Of a stretch of 14,868 nt of DNA, positions 6,208 to 13,106 are shown piece after piece. This DNA is from WTAW01 sp964540205. GTDB lineage: Bacteria; Acidobacteriota; Aminicenantia; Aminicenantales; Aminicenantaceae. Both the position numbers and the translations under genes were made by a program. The stretch's first letter is position 1, and every line of letters starts with the position of its first letter. Below the pieces are notes generated by a model. That model was not told the DNA's origin. It ran no database searches and was given only the letters and a program-made list of their open reading frames with translations. The DNA lies in NCBI GenBank assembly GCA_964540205.1, contig CAZIMJ010000198.1:1-14868 (forward strand), in the 5' to 3' direction.

Positions 6208-8157
6208 CTAAAACTTGAAGCCCAAAAGATTCCAGTAATAGAGGAACCAGAGGAAACCGACGACAGCGAAAAAGACCAACATGTAATGAATGCGTGCACA
6301 GGCCGTCCAGTATCCCTTGATCCATGATAAAAAGATATAGAACAAGACGACAACAGCTGTCACTCCCGCCAAAATGGGTAGCACCAATAAAACTTTAAGA
6401 GCAAAAGGAACGCCGAAAATGATCTCATTGGGATCTTTAAACACAATCAACAATCCGATCAGAAATACGCCACAGAGGCCCACCATACTTCCTGACAGCA
6501 AACGGGGCAGTTTTGGGACGTCTGATTCTTCATTCTTCTGTCCACATATCCTTCGGGAGAGTGCACCGAGAGGCCATCTCAACACAGACAAGAACACCAA
6601 TAAAATCACTCCAAGAATCGTGAAATGAATCATTGGCGTCTCATACCAGGATAATTTTATAGCTGCAAAATAAGGAAGGCGTCCGATAAAAAGATGTGTG
6701 ATGTGCCCTTCGTCATCTTCGCGAAAAACGACAAGGTTTTGTCCGCCCAATTCCTGGAAAACCAGGGGTTTTATCTCAACAAATTGTCGTGCACCAGACC
6801 CACCGGCCGGGATCAAAAGGGTCCCTTCCTTTGTTGCACCCACTTTGTATGTCATAAAAAGGTTCGCGATCTTTTCATAGGTTGAGCTATTCGTTCTGGC
6901 CAGCATATAAGTACCTGTGAATTTTTTAGCCCGTTTTTTAAAATCTGAAGGAGGTTCGAGGCTGGCTTTGATATCCAGAGGAAAGTATCGGTCGAGAATC
7001 GATTCAACAAGCTGGATGCGGGACGGACCGCCACCACCAACACTGTTGTAAGAGACATAAAAGCCTGTATTGTGTTCCGGGATCAGAACGAGGAATGAAT
7101 GGAAAAGGAGGGTGTCTCCCCCGTGTTCCAGTGCATAGAGATCGTTGTATGTCATCTCCCAGAAACCGTGTGAGTTGCCGACGATGTGGGGATCATGTGT
7201 AAAGAGCTGAGAGTGCATGAGGTTTGCTGTTTCTTCTTCGAGGATCCTGATCTCTCCGAATCGACCCTTTTGAAGATGGGCGATCATGAATCGGGCCATA
7301 TCAATGCCGGATGAGCTTAAGGCGCCTGCAGGAGTCATTCCATGGATAAGCTCAAACTCGTCCGCTTTGAAAACTCCTTTTTCGAATTTATAACCCACGG
7401 ACATAAAATCAGCCAGGTCGGCGGGAAGAGGTTGTCGGAATGTGCTGTGGGTCATCCCAAGAGGATTAAAAATATATTCTTTAACATAGGTTTCAAAGGG
7501 CAAGCCGGAGAGGACTTCCACAATGTAGCCTGCGAGTGCAGTTCCATAGTTGGAATACGAAGTGATTATTCCCGGAGGACGAACTCTGGCCGGCATGTAT
7601 TTTTGAAGAAATTCCCCGATGGACATAAGGTCGTCGATTGTGCGTGCACCCATCCCTGTTGCCTTTTCCTCAAACCCTGGAGTATGAGTCATCAGATGTT
7701 TCATTGTGATAGGCTCGGGGAAAGTTTCGGGGATTTTGAACTCTTTAAGGTAAGAGTTGACATCTGCATCGAGGTCGATCTTGCCTCCCTCCACAAGCTG
7801 CATGACTGCAGTCCAGGTTATAAGCTTCGATACAGAGCCAGGCCGGAACATCGTGGTTTCGGGATTAACGGGTATCTTCTTTTCCACATCCGCATATCCG
7901 TACCCCTTGGCCAGGAAGATCTCGCCATCCTTCACACAGGAAAAAGTCGCGCCAGCAATGTGTCTATCCCGCAGATGGACAGCCATGATGCCATCGACAA
8001 AGGCCTCCAGATCAGCTCGGGCTGATAGGACCAGGCTTTCTTCAAGCACTGATCTTATCGATGGTTCCTCAGCCTCATATTCCTGTGATAGGAGAGTGCT
8101 GCAGACCGCTCCTATAACAAAAACACTTATCAGAATGAATAGCATCTTTCTTTTCAT
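6208..8157 (-). CDS. Beta-lactamase-family serine hydrolase with C-terminal membrane domain
   Basis: The 649-residue product has a hydrophobic signal sequence (residues ~5-24), then a class C beta-lactamase/PBP-like domain (PF00144 type). The nucleophile motif SVSK is at S108-K111, in the typical PGSVSK context. The second motif YSN is at Y201-N203 in SYSNYGTALAGYIVE. HGGD at H345 stands where the family has its KTG/HxG box. After a beta-rich linker come four predicted membrane helices at about 511-528, 553-573, 583-610 and 624-646. The family includes beta-lactamases, D-peptidases and esterases; the substrate cannot be read from the sequence, and a catalytic domain facing the periplasm and anchored by the tail is likely. 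An AAGGAG site seven bases before the ATG at 8155-8157 fixes the start. The reading frame continues upstream to 8232, but that extension would precede the ribosome site and signal peptide. Confidence 0.9.
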   Translation of the reverse strand: MKRKMLFILISVFVIGAVCSTLLSQEYEAEEPSIRSVLEESLVLSARADLEAFVDGIMAVHLRDRHIAGATFSCVKDGEIFLAKGYGYADVEKKIPVNPETTMFRPGSVSKLITWTAVMQLVEGGKIDLDADVNSYLKEFKIPETFPEPITMKHLMTHTPGFEEKATGMGARTIDDLMSIGEFLQKYMPARVRPPGIITSYSNYGTALAGYIVEVLSGLPFETYVKEYIFNPLGMTHSTFRQPLPADLADFMSVGYKFEKGVFKADEFELIHGMTPAGALSSSGIDMARFMIAHLQKGRFGEIRILEEETANLMHSQLFTHDPHIVGNSHGFWEMTYNDLYALEHGGDTLLFHSFLVLIPEHNTGFYVSYNSVGGGGPSRIQLVESILDRYFPLDIKASLEPPSDFKKRAKKFTGTYMLARTNSSTYEKIANLFMTYKVGATKEGTLLIPAGGSGARQFVEIKPLVFQELGGQNLVVFREDDEGHITHLFIGRLPYFAAIKLSWYETPMIHFTILGVILLVFLSVLRWPLGALSRRICGQKNEESDVPKLPRLLSGSMVGLCGVFLIGLLIVFKDPNEIIFGVPFALKVLLVLPILAGVTAVVVLFYIFLSWIKGYWTACARIHYMLVFFAVVGFLWFLYYWNLLGFKF

Positions 8158-8219
8158 AAAAATACTCCTTCTTTTTATACTCCTATCCGTAAAATAGCAT
8201 CTTACTAAAAAAAAAGAAA

Positions 8220-8330
8220 TGGGGACTGGCACCTATTTTTATTTCCCCTGGAAAAAGGTGACGGTTCAATTTTTTTTAATGAGACGTAGGGACTGTTTCC
8301 TAAACGGTCCGTTCGGGGAACGGACCCTAC
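8220..8330. repeat. REP-like block of hairpins in the divergent intergenic region
   Basis: Several inverted repeats lie between the divergent genes. GGGGA (8221-8225) can pair with TCCCC (8244-8248), and alternatively CACCT plus a T-run (8230-8240) with AAAAAGGTG (8252-8260). Then GGACTGTTT (8290-8298) pairs with AAACGGTCC (8302-8310), and GGTCCGTTC (8306-8314) pairs perfectly with GAACGGACC (8318-8326). The last two share GGTCC and are mutually exclusive. GTAGGG (8286-8291) and CCCTAC (8325-8330) enclose both. No T-run follows on either strand, so these are not classical terminators. The GGGGACTGGCACC and GTAGGG...CCCTAC wording resembles dispersed REP elements linked to RAYT transposases in other bacteria, from memory. 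Confidence 0.6.
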
Positions 8331-8363
8331 AAAAAAACCATCCCTATTAATTTAAAAAAAAAC

Positions 8364-8392
8364 TTGAAAGTGGTGTGACTAGCTTGTATACT
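8364..8392 (+). promoter_or_regulatory. Promoter of the GntR-ABC operon
   Basis: TTGAAA at 8364-8369 and TATACT at 8387-8392 are separated by exactly 17 bp and preceded by an A-run (8354-8362) that could act as an UP element. The predicted start, near 8399, gives a ~30-base leader with AGGAG at 8415-8419, eleven bases before the ATG at 8431. Confidence 0.75.
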
Positions 8393-8412
8393 GTGTATAT
8401 CTTATATGCACA
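8392..8412 (+). promoter_or_regulatory. Candidate GntR (YtrA-type) operator
   Basis: TGTGTATAT (8392-8400) and ATATGCACA (8404-8412) form an inverted repeat with 8 of 9 pairs around CTT. It starts at the last base of the -10 box and covers the predicted transcription start. CTAG occurs on both outer sides (8379-8382 and 8413-8416). YtrA-family regulators bind palindromes over their own promoters, so autorepression by the downstream GntR protein(s) is likely. No similar site precedes the second gntR gene at 11205. Confidence 0.65.
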
Positions 8413-8430
8413 CTAGGAGATAAAGACGGT

Positions 8431-8805
8431 ATGTTCATCGTGATCTCGCCACAAAATCCGGACCCGATGTACAAGCAGGTGACAGACCAAATCAAGGATA
8501 CGATCGCCTCCGGAACACTCAAGCCCGAGACAAAACTGCCGTCGATCAGAGAAATGGCAAAGGAATTGAAGATCAGCATGATCACCATAAAAAGAGCCTA
8601 CACCGACCTCGAGACCGGGGGCTACATCCTCACCCGCTCCGGCCTCGGCTCTTATGTTGCGGATATCAATAAGGATAAATTGCGCGAAGAAAAACTGGCA
8701 GAGATCCGCTTCGAGATCAAAAAAATTCTCAACGCGGCTTCCAGATACAATATCTCCGCGGACGATATTTTGACTGCTCTCCGCGGAAAAGGAGTAAACG
8801 GATGA
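8431..8805 (+). CDS. GntR-family regulator, YtrA subfamily (copy 1)
   Basis: The 124-residue protein consists of a GntR winged helix (residues ~11-75: PMYKQVTDQIKDTIASG, LPSIREMAKEL, TIKRAYTDLETGGYI, TRSGLGSYV) and a short helical tail with no effector-binding domain. This is the YtrA architecture, found next to ABC-2 transporters and controlling them. It is first in a long operon, behind its own promoter and palindrome. Its stop overlaps the ATG of the 28-residue membrane peptide (ATGA). It is strongly similar to the second regulator at 11205, including the identical NPDPMYKQVTDQIKD stretch. Bacillus YtrA responds to lipid-II-binding antibiotics, but the signal here is unknown. Confidence 0.93.
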   Translation: MFIVISPQNPDPMYKQVTDQIKDTIASGTLKPETKLPSIREMAKELKISMITIKRAYTDLETGGYILTRSGLGSYVADINKDKLREEKLAEIRFEIKKILNAASRYNISADDILTALRGKGVNG

Positions 8806-8888
8806 AAAAGAAAAGAGGATTTATTAAGTTTAAGGTTTTGCTCATCGTTGTGCTTGTGCTTGTTTTTGCGCTTCTTTTTTTGGCCTGA
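8802..8888 (+). CDS. Small single-span membrane peptide (28 aa)
   Basis: An ATG overlapping the GntR stop codon (ATGA) opens a 28-residue frame. A Lys/Arg-rich start (MKKKRGFIKFK) is followed by an almost purely Val/Leu/Phe helix to residue 28, the form of a single-pass membrane peptide with its N-terminus in the cytoplasm. A GGAG sits at 8791-8794, seven bases before the ATG. I do not recognise a family. Its placement between the regulator and the ABC ATPase, with translational coupling, suggests a transporter accessory subunit or a membrane tether for the regulator. Low complexity means chance cannot be excluded. Confidence 0.55.
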   Translation: MKKKRGFIKFKVLLIVVLVLVFALLFLA

Positions 8889-8971
8889 GAAGGCTTAAAA
8901 TGACAGTTCTTGAACATGAAAAAATGATTGCAAGATACCGACACGCAAAGTCAGAAAAAAGGAGACTAGAG

Positions 8972-9844
8972 ATGAATAACATACTCAAAATCAAAAACTT
9001 GAGGAAAGAATACGAAGAGTTTGTCCTGGATAACATTTCCTGGGATATTCCCAAAGGATACATCACAGGACTGATCGGCCCCAACGGAGCCGGTAAAACC
9101 ACAACCATCAAACTCATCATGAATCTAATAAAACCCGACGGTGGAGAGATCGAGGTTTTTGGACTGGACCACATCGCAAACGACATAGAGATAAAAAATC
9201 GCATCGGGTATGTGGGAGAAGAGCAGTTTTTCTACGAACACCGCAGTGCCAATTGGACGGGAAAATTCGTCTCCCATTTTTTCACGGATTGGGATATGGA
9301 AAACTACCAAAAGCTTCTTGAGGACTTCGAAATCCCCAAGAAAAAAATGATCCGAAAATTCTCGAAAGGCATGAGAGTGAAATTGTCCTTGGCCATCGCC
9401 CTCTCACACAATCCCGAACTCATCATCCTGGATGAGCCGACTGCGGGACTGGACCCGATCATCCGGAGGGACGTGCTGGATTTTCTGCAATCCATCACCC
9501 AGAACGAAGACAAATCTGTGCTCATCTCCTCCCACATCACAGACGACATTGCCCGCATCGCTGACACCATCACATACATGATCAACGGCAGGATCGCACT
9601 CACAGCCGCCAAAGACGACCTTTTAGCCAACTGGAAGAGGATTCATTTTTCCAAAGGGGCTCTGGATCCAAGGATTTTTGAAAATTTAGAGCGAGTGGAG
9701 GATCATGCATTTGGTGGTTCCGGCATCACGAAGGATTACCTCCAGATCAAAGATTCTCTATCACAAGGATTGACCACCGGGGATATCAAGGTGGAAAACG
9801 TCGGCCTGGACGATATCCTCATCTCTCTCGTCAAGGGACAGTGA
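8972..9844 (+). CDS. ABC transporter ATP-binding protein (YtrB/BcrA-like, copy 1)
   Basis: The 290-residue nucleotide-binding subunit of an ABC-2-type exporter or drug-resistance system. Walker A GPNGAGKTT is at residues 36-44, the Q-loop lies around GEEQFF, the signature is the variant FSKGM at 130-134 instead of LSGGQ, Walker B LIILDE has its catalytic pair at D154/E155, the D-loop is AGLDP, and the switch histidine is H188 in SSHITDD. About 80 residues follow the ATPase core and are conserved in copy 2. AGGAG at 8960-8964, seven bases before the ATG at 8972, and the matching start of copy 2 (MNNI) fix the start. An in-frame ATG at 8900 with a weak GAAGG would add 24 residues. It should work with the permeases directly downstream. 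The stop is followed at once by the next gene. Confidence 0.93.
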   Translation: MNNILKIKNLRKEYEEFVLDNISWDIPKGYITGLIGPNGAGKTTTIKLIMNLIKPDGGEIEVFGLDHIANDIEIKNRIGYVGEEQFFYEHRSANWTGKFVSHFFTDWDMENYQKLLEDFEIPKKKMIRKFSKGMRVKLSLAIALSHNPELIILDEPTAGLDPIIRRDVLDFLQSITQNEDKSVLISSHITDDIARIADTITYMINGRIALTAAKDDLLANWKRIHFSKGALDPRIFENLERVEDHAFGGSGITKDYLQIKDSLSQGLTTGDIKVENVGLDDILISLVKGQ

Positions 9845-9846
9845 AA

Positions 9847-10515
9847 ATGTTTCATCTTACAAAGAAATTCTCGCTTATTTTTATACTCTACATTCTTCTC
9901 GCCGTTGGATTGGTCTTTCCCCTGTTCAACTACGACCGGCTCACCGGGCCCGACCCTTTGACCCTCAATTTTGTGTTCACTCTGGCTCCCTACCTGTTCT
10001 TTGTGGTCCTGGGTGCGGTCTATATCCACGAACAGCTAGAACAAAAAAGCAATGGGTATGCGTTCCTCCGAACACTCCCTGTTAAAGCATCCGATATCGT
10101 GATCTCAAAATTCTTACTGGTTTTTCTGTCTGCTCTAGCCTACATAGTGTTCCATTGTGTGGCGTTTTTTAAGATCTCCAGCGATCCCTCTTACTGGAAA
10201 CCTAGCTGTTCTTTTTTGATCATCAACGGAAATATATGCCTAATCTTGACTGCGTTGCTCTACGTGGGCATTTTTCTCTACGGATACAACAAAGCCGGAA
10301 AATTCATCGTTATTTTATGGCTTTTCATCGTTCTCTCCCCCATCCCGATCAATATTTTCCTCCTGCGGCGATTGGGCATCAATCGTCAGGAGATCATCGA
10401 AAGAGTTATTAGTCTAAACTGGGTGATTGTAACTCTCGTTTGTCTGGCTCTCTATTACTTTTTGATGAGAGTGGCCATTAAAACCCTGAAGAAACAATCG
10501 CTTAATGGAGTCTAA
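9847..10515 (+). CDS. ABC-2-type permease subunit (1)
   Basis: A 222-residue membrane protein with six predicted helices (about 8-28, 41-60, 90-108, 122-145, 150-172, 190-210). Between helices 2 and 3 it has the motif HEQLEQKSNGYAFLRTLPV (residues 61-79), shared by all three permeases of this operon and characteristic of small ABC-2 permeases (PF13346-like). I chose the ATG at 9847, with AGGGA eight bases upstream, over the GTG at 9841, which overlaps the ATPase stop. It presumably pairs with the ATPase just upstream; the substrate is unknown. Confidence 0.85.
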   Translation: MFHLTKKFSLIFILYILLAVGLVFPLFNYDRLTGPDPLTLNFVFTLAPYLFFVVLGAVYIHEQLEQKSNGYAFLRTLPVKASDIVISKFLLVFLSALAYIVFHCVAFFKISSDPSYWKPSCSFLIINGNICLILTALLYVGIFLYGYNKAGKFIVILWLFIVLSPIPINIFLLRRLGINRQEIIERVISLNWVIVTLVCLALYYFLMRVAIKTLKKQSLNGV

Positions 10516-10516
10516 A

Positions 10517-11176
10517 ATGTGGACATTAATGAAAAAAAACGCTTTTGTGTTCGTTCTGCTGTCCGGTTCGCTCATGGCACTCCAAACTGTATATTTGCTT
10601 ACAGTTCGCAAGACTCTTAACACAAATATTCTGGTTTTTCTGGGACAAATGCTGATGTACAGCGTTCTTACTTCATTGATCCTCTCAGAAAAGCTCGAGG
10701 AAAAAAACAACGGCTATGCCTTTATGAAGAACCTTCCCATCAAGGATCGCGATATTGTCACCTCAAAATTTACAGTCGTTCTGGCTGTCACGACCTTCCT
10801 CTGTGCGTACTGCTTTTCCCTCATCTCATTCATGGAAGCTGAATCCTACCTGTTGCCATTCGGCCGGATATTCCTGTTACTCTGTAGCAACCTCAGCCTG
10901 ATTCTTGCCGCTGGCATGTACATTCTTGTCTATCGTTGGGGCTACACCAACTTCACAAAGATCGCCTGGATCGTTATGGTTGTTTTAATGGTGGGGCCCT
11001 TTTTATTCATTGAATTTGTGTTGCTCAAACGGGATATCGACTATGGGACTCTACTCCAATCCATAATCAATCTCCCCTGGTTTATCTGGCTGATTGTTAC
11101 ATCGATCTCACTAATGCTCTTTTGGGGTCTTCTTCAGGCCGCGATCAAAGCCAAGGAACATCAAAGAGGACAATGA
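10517..11176 (+). CDS. ABC-2-type permease subunit (2)
   Basis: A 219-residue membrane protein of the same type as its neighbour, with about six helices and the shared loop motif SEKLEEKNNGYAFMKNLPI (residues 57-75). The start at 10517 has GGAG six bases upstream, and its MWTLMKKN opening matches the third permease (MWKIMKKN). The in-frame ATG at 10505 would lie on the ribosome site and overlap the previous gene. The first cassette thus carries two permeases for one ATPase, which suggests a heterodimeric membrane domain, or pairing of one of them with the second ATPase. Confidence 0.85.
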   Translation: MWTLMKKNAFVFVLLSGSLMALQTVYLLTVRKTLNTNILVFLGQMLMYSVLTSLILSEKLEEKNNGYAFMKNLPIKDRDIVTSKFTVVLAVTTFLCAYCFSLISFMEAESYLLPFGRIFLLLCSNLSLILAAGMYILVYRWGYTNFTKIAWIVMVVLMVGPFLFIEFVLLKRDIDYGTLLQSIINLPWFIWLIVTSISLMLFWGLLQAAIKAKEHQRGQ

Positions 11177-11204
11177 CACCCGTTGTTTATATAGGAGTTT
11201 CCCC

Positions 11205-11585
11205 GTGTTCATAGTCCTGTCGCCTCTCAATCCCGACCCCATGTACAAGCAGGTGACGGATCAGATCAAGGACGTCATCGCCAGCGAAACGCTTAAGCCA
11301 GCAGACAAACTCCCCTCGATCAGGGAATTGTCGCTCGAGCTTAAAATCAGCATCATCACGACCAAGAGGGCTTATTCGGACCTGGAAAAAGAAGGTTACA
11401 TAATTACAAGGTCAGGTTTGGGATCTTTTGTGGCAGACATCAACACAGAGAAACTCCGGGAGGAAAAATTGGTAGAAATATCGGATAAACTCAAAAACAT
11501 AATAAAAGCTTCCGAAAAATTCGACATCACCCAAAAGGATATTTTCGCACTTTTTAAGGAACTCGAGGAGACGACAAATGAATAA
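11205..11585 (+). CDS. GntR-family regulator, YtrA subfamily (copy 2)
   Basis: A 126-residue paralogue of the regulator at 8431, with the same winged helix (NPDPMYKQVTDQIKD, LPSIREL, TRSGLGSFVADIN) and a short helical tail. It starts with GTG at 11205, with AGGAG seven bases upstream and the first residues aligned to copy 1. Only 28 bases separate it from the previous permease, with no promoter or palindrome like that of copy 1, so it is probably read from the same mRNA. The recognition region differs at a few positions (ISIITTKRAY versus ISMITIKRAY), so the two proteins may share a site or form heterodimers. It overlaps the second ATPase gene by 8 bases. Confidence 0.92.
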   Translation: MFIVLSPLNPDPMYKQVTDQIKDVIASETLKPADKLPSIRELSLELKISIITTKRAYSDLEKEGYIITRSGLGSFVADINTEKLREEKLVEISDKLKNIIKASEKFDITQKDIFALFKELEETTNE

Positions 11586-12450
11586 CATCATTGAAATAGA
11601 CAATTTAAAGAAAGCATACAAGGGATTTACACTGGACAATATTTCTTTGAATGTCCCCAAAGGCTCAATTTTGGGCCTCATCGGCCCTAATGGAGCCGGA
11701 AAAACAACGACCATCAAAATCCTGATGGATATGATCCAGCCACAAAAAGGGACCGTTCGCATCTTCGGGATGGACCACAGGAAAAACATCAAACAGGTGA
11801 GGAACCGGGTTGGGTATGTAGGGGAAGAGCAGTATTTTTATGGGGATAAGACTGTTGGCTGGACCGGAAAATTCGTTTCCGGATTTTTCGACGACTGGGA
11901 CACAAACACGTTCCAGAAGATGCTGACAGATTTTGCCATAAGCCGGACAAAAAAAACGAAAGAGATCTCCAAGGGCACGAAGGTGAAACTCTCATTGGCC
12001 ATAGCTCTATCGCATAAGCCTGAGCTCATGATCCTGGATGAGCCCACAGCCGGGCTAGACCCTGTCATCCGGCGGGAGGTTTTAGAGCTTTTGCGGACTT
12101 TTCCGGAAGACGGCAATAAATCTGTGATCATCTCCTCCCACATCACGGACGACATCACACGGATCGCAGATTATGTGGCCTTTTTGGTCGAGGGGAAAAT
12201 CGCTCTTTCCGAACCCAAGGACGAGCTGCTGTCCAAGTGGAAAAGGATTCACTACAAGGATGGAGCTCTTGAGGACCGGATCGTCAACACGCTGACAAGC
12301 CGGAAAGCGCACATGTTCGGGAACTCAGGTGTCACATACGATTATCCCGCCCTGAAAGAAGCGCTTTCTGAGGGCGTGGCCAGAGAGGAAATTAAAGTGG
12401 AAAATGTGGATCTGGATGATGTGCTCATCGCGCTTGTCAAAGGAGAATAA
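11578..12450 (+). CDS. ABC transporter ATP-binding protein (YtrB/BcrA-like, copy 2)
   Basis: A 290-residue paralogue of the first ATPase, of identical length and with its motifs in the same positions: Walker A GPNGAGKTT from residue 36, Q-loop region GEEQYFY, variant signature ISKGT, Walker B LMILDE, AGLDP and SSHITDD. The conserved C-terminal extension ends in VDLDDVLIALVKGE, as in copy 1. AGGAG at 11566-11570 sits seven bases before the ATG, inside the end of the regulator gene. The substitution of T for M after the signature glycine differs from copy 1. It likely pairs with the permease downstream. Confidence 0.93.
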   Translation: MNNIIEIDNLKKAYKGFTLDNISLNVPKGSILGLIGPNGAGKTTTIKILMDMIQPQKGTVRIFGMDHRKNIKQVRNRVGYVGEEQYFYGDKTVGWTGKFVSGFFDDWDTNTFQKMLTDFAISRTKKTKEISKGTKVKLSLAIALSHKPELMILDEPTAGLDPVIRREVLELLRTFPEDGNKSVIISSHITDDITRIADYVAFLVEGKIALSEPKDELLSKWKRIHYKDGALEDRIVNTLTSRKAHMFGNSGVTYDYPALKEALSEGVAREEIKVENVDLDDVLIALVKGE

Positions 12451-12452
12451 CC

Positions 12453-13100
12453 ATGTGGAAGATCATGAAGAAAAACATAAATTTTTTCGTTTTTTATTTT
12501 GCTATTATCGTCGGCTTGATCGTCATTTTGAGGTTTATTACTGGGAGTGAACTCTCCCCGGTTTTCGTGATCATCTCGGGGATATTTGTGTTTTTTCTCG
12601 TGTTTGGATCGACATTCACGAACGAACAGTATGAAGAGAAAAACAAAGGCTATACGTTTTTGGACACGCTTCCCGTAACACCAAGAGAGATCGCGGAGGC
12701 AAAATACGCTTTGGTCTTGCTGGCTGTTGGGCTGTGTGTTGGATTTCTTGTGATCCTTTTTTCTTTATCAGGGAGTGCTCCGGAGACGATCACCATCGCT
12801 CGATCCTATGTGCTCTTTATGGGCGTGGTCTGTTTGATCATGGCAGGTGTGAATTACATCGGCATATTTGCTCTGGGCTATACAAAATTTCTGGTGTTTG
12901 TTGGGATTGGCTGGTTAAGTCTGGGATTTGTCCCCATGATCATCATGAAGACTTATCAGGGCCGGATGGATGTTCTCAAGGAAACAGTCTTCAATTTTTT
13001 CACTGGATTAAACTGGCTTGTTGTGATTCCCTTGGCCCTCGTTGTCTATTTTGTGCTGATGTTAGCGGCCGCAAAAGTCAGGCACTTGAAAAGTACTTGA
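12453..13100 (+). CDS. ABC-2-type permease subunit (3)
   Basis: A 215-residue membrane protein with about six helices and the shared loop motif NEQYEEKNKGYTFLDTLPV (residues 57-75). It starts two bases after the ATPase stop, with AGGAG seven bases before the ATG. It closes the second cassette, which has one permease instead of two, so the transporter may be a homodimer in the membrane or share permease 2. No clear terminator follows. The convergent gene ends six bases further on, so the two transcripts probably overlap. Confidence 0.85.
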   Translation: MWKIMKKNINFFVFYFAIIVGLIVILRFITGSELSPVFVIISGIFVFFLVFGSTFTNEQYEEKNKGYTFLDTLPVTPREIAEAKYALVLLAVGLCVGFLVILFSLSGSAPETITIARSYVLFMGVVCLIMAGVNYIGIFALGYTKFLVFVGIGWLSLGFVPMIIMKTYQGRMDVLKETVFNFFTGLNWLVVIPLALVVYFVLMLAAAKVRHLKST

Positions 13101-13106
13101 TCCGAG

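Noticed and set aside
7342..8197. Plus-strand frames of 227 and 146 codons inside the serine hydrolase gene
   Set aside because: They lie opposite a gene with intact catalytic motifs and a signal peptide, and their products resemble no family.
8155..8232. N-terminal extension of the serine hydrolase to 8232
   Set aside because: It would precede the AAGGAG site and push the signal peptide inside the protein; it also reads into the REP-like block.
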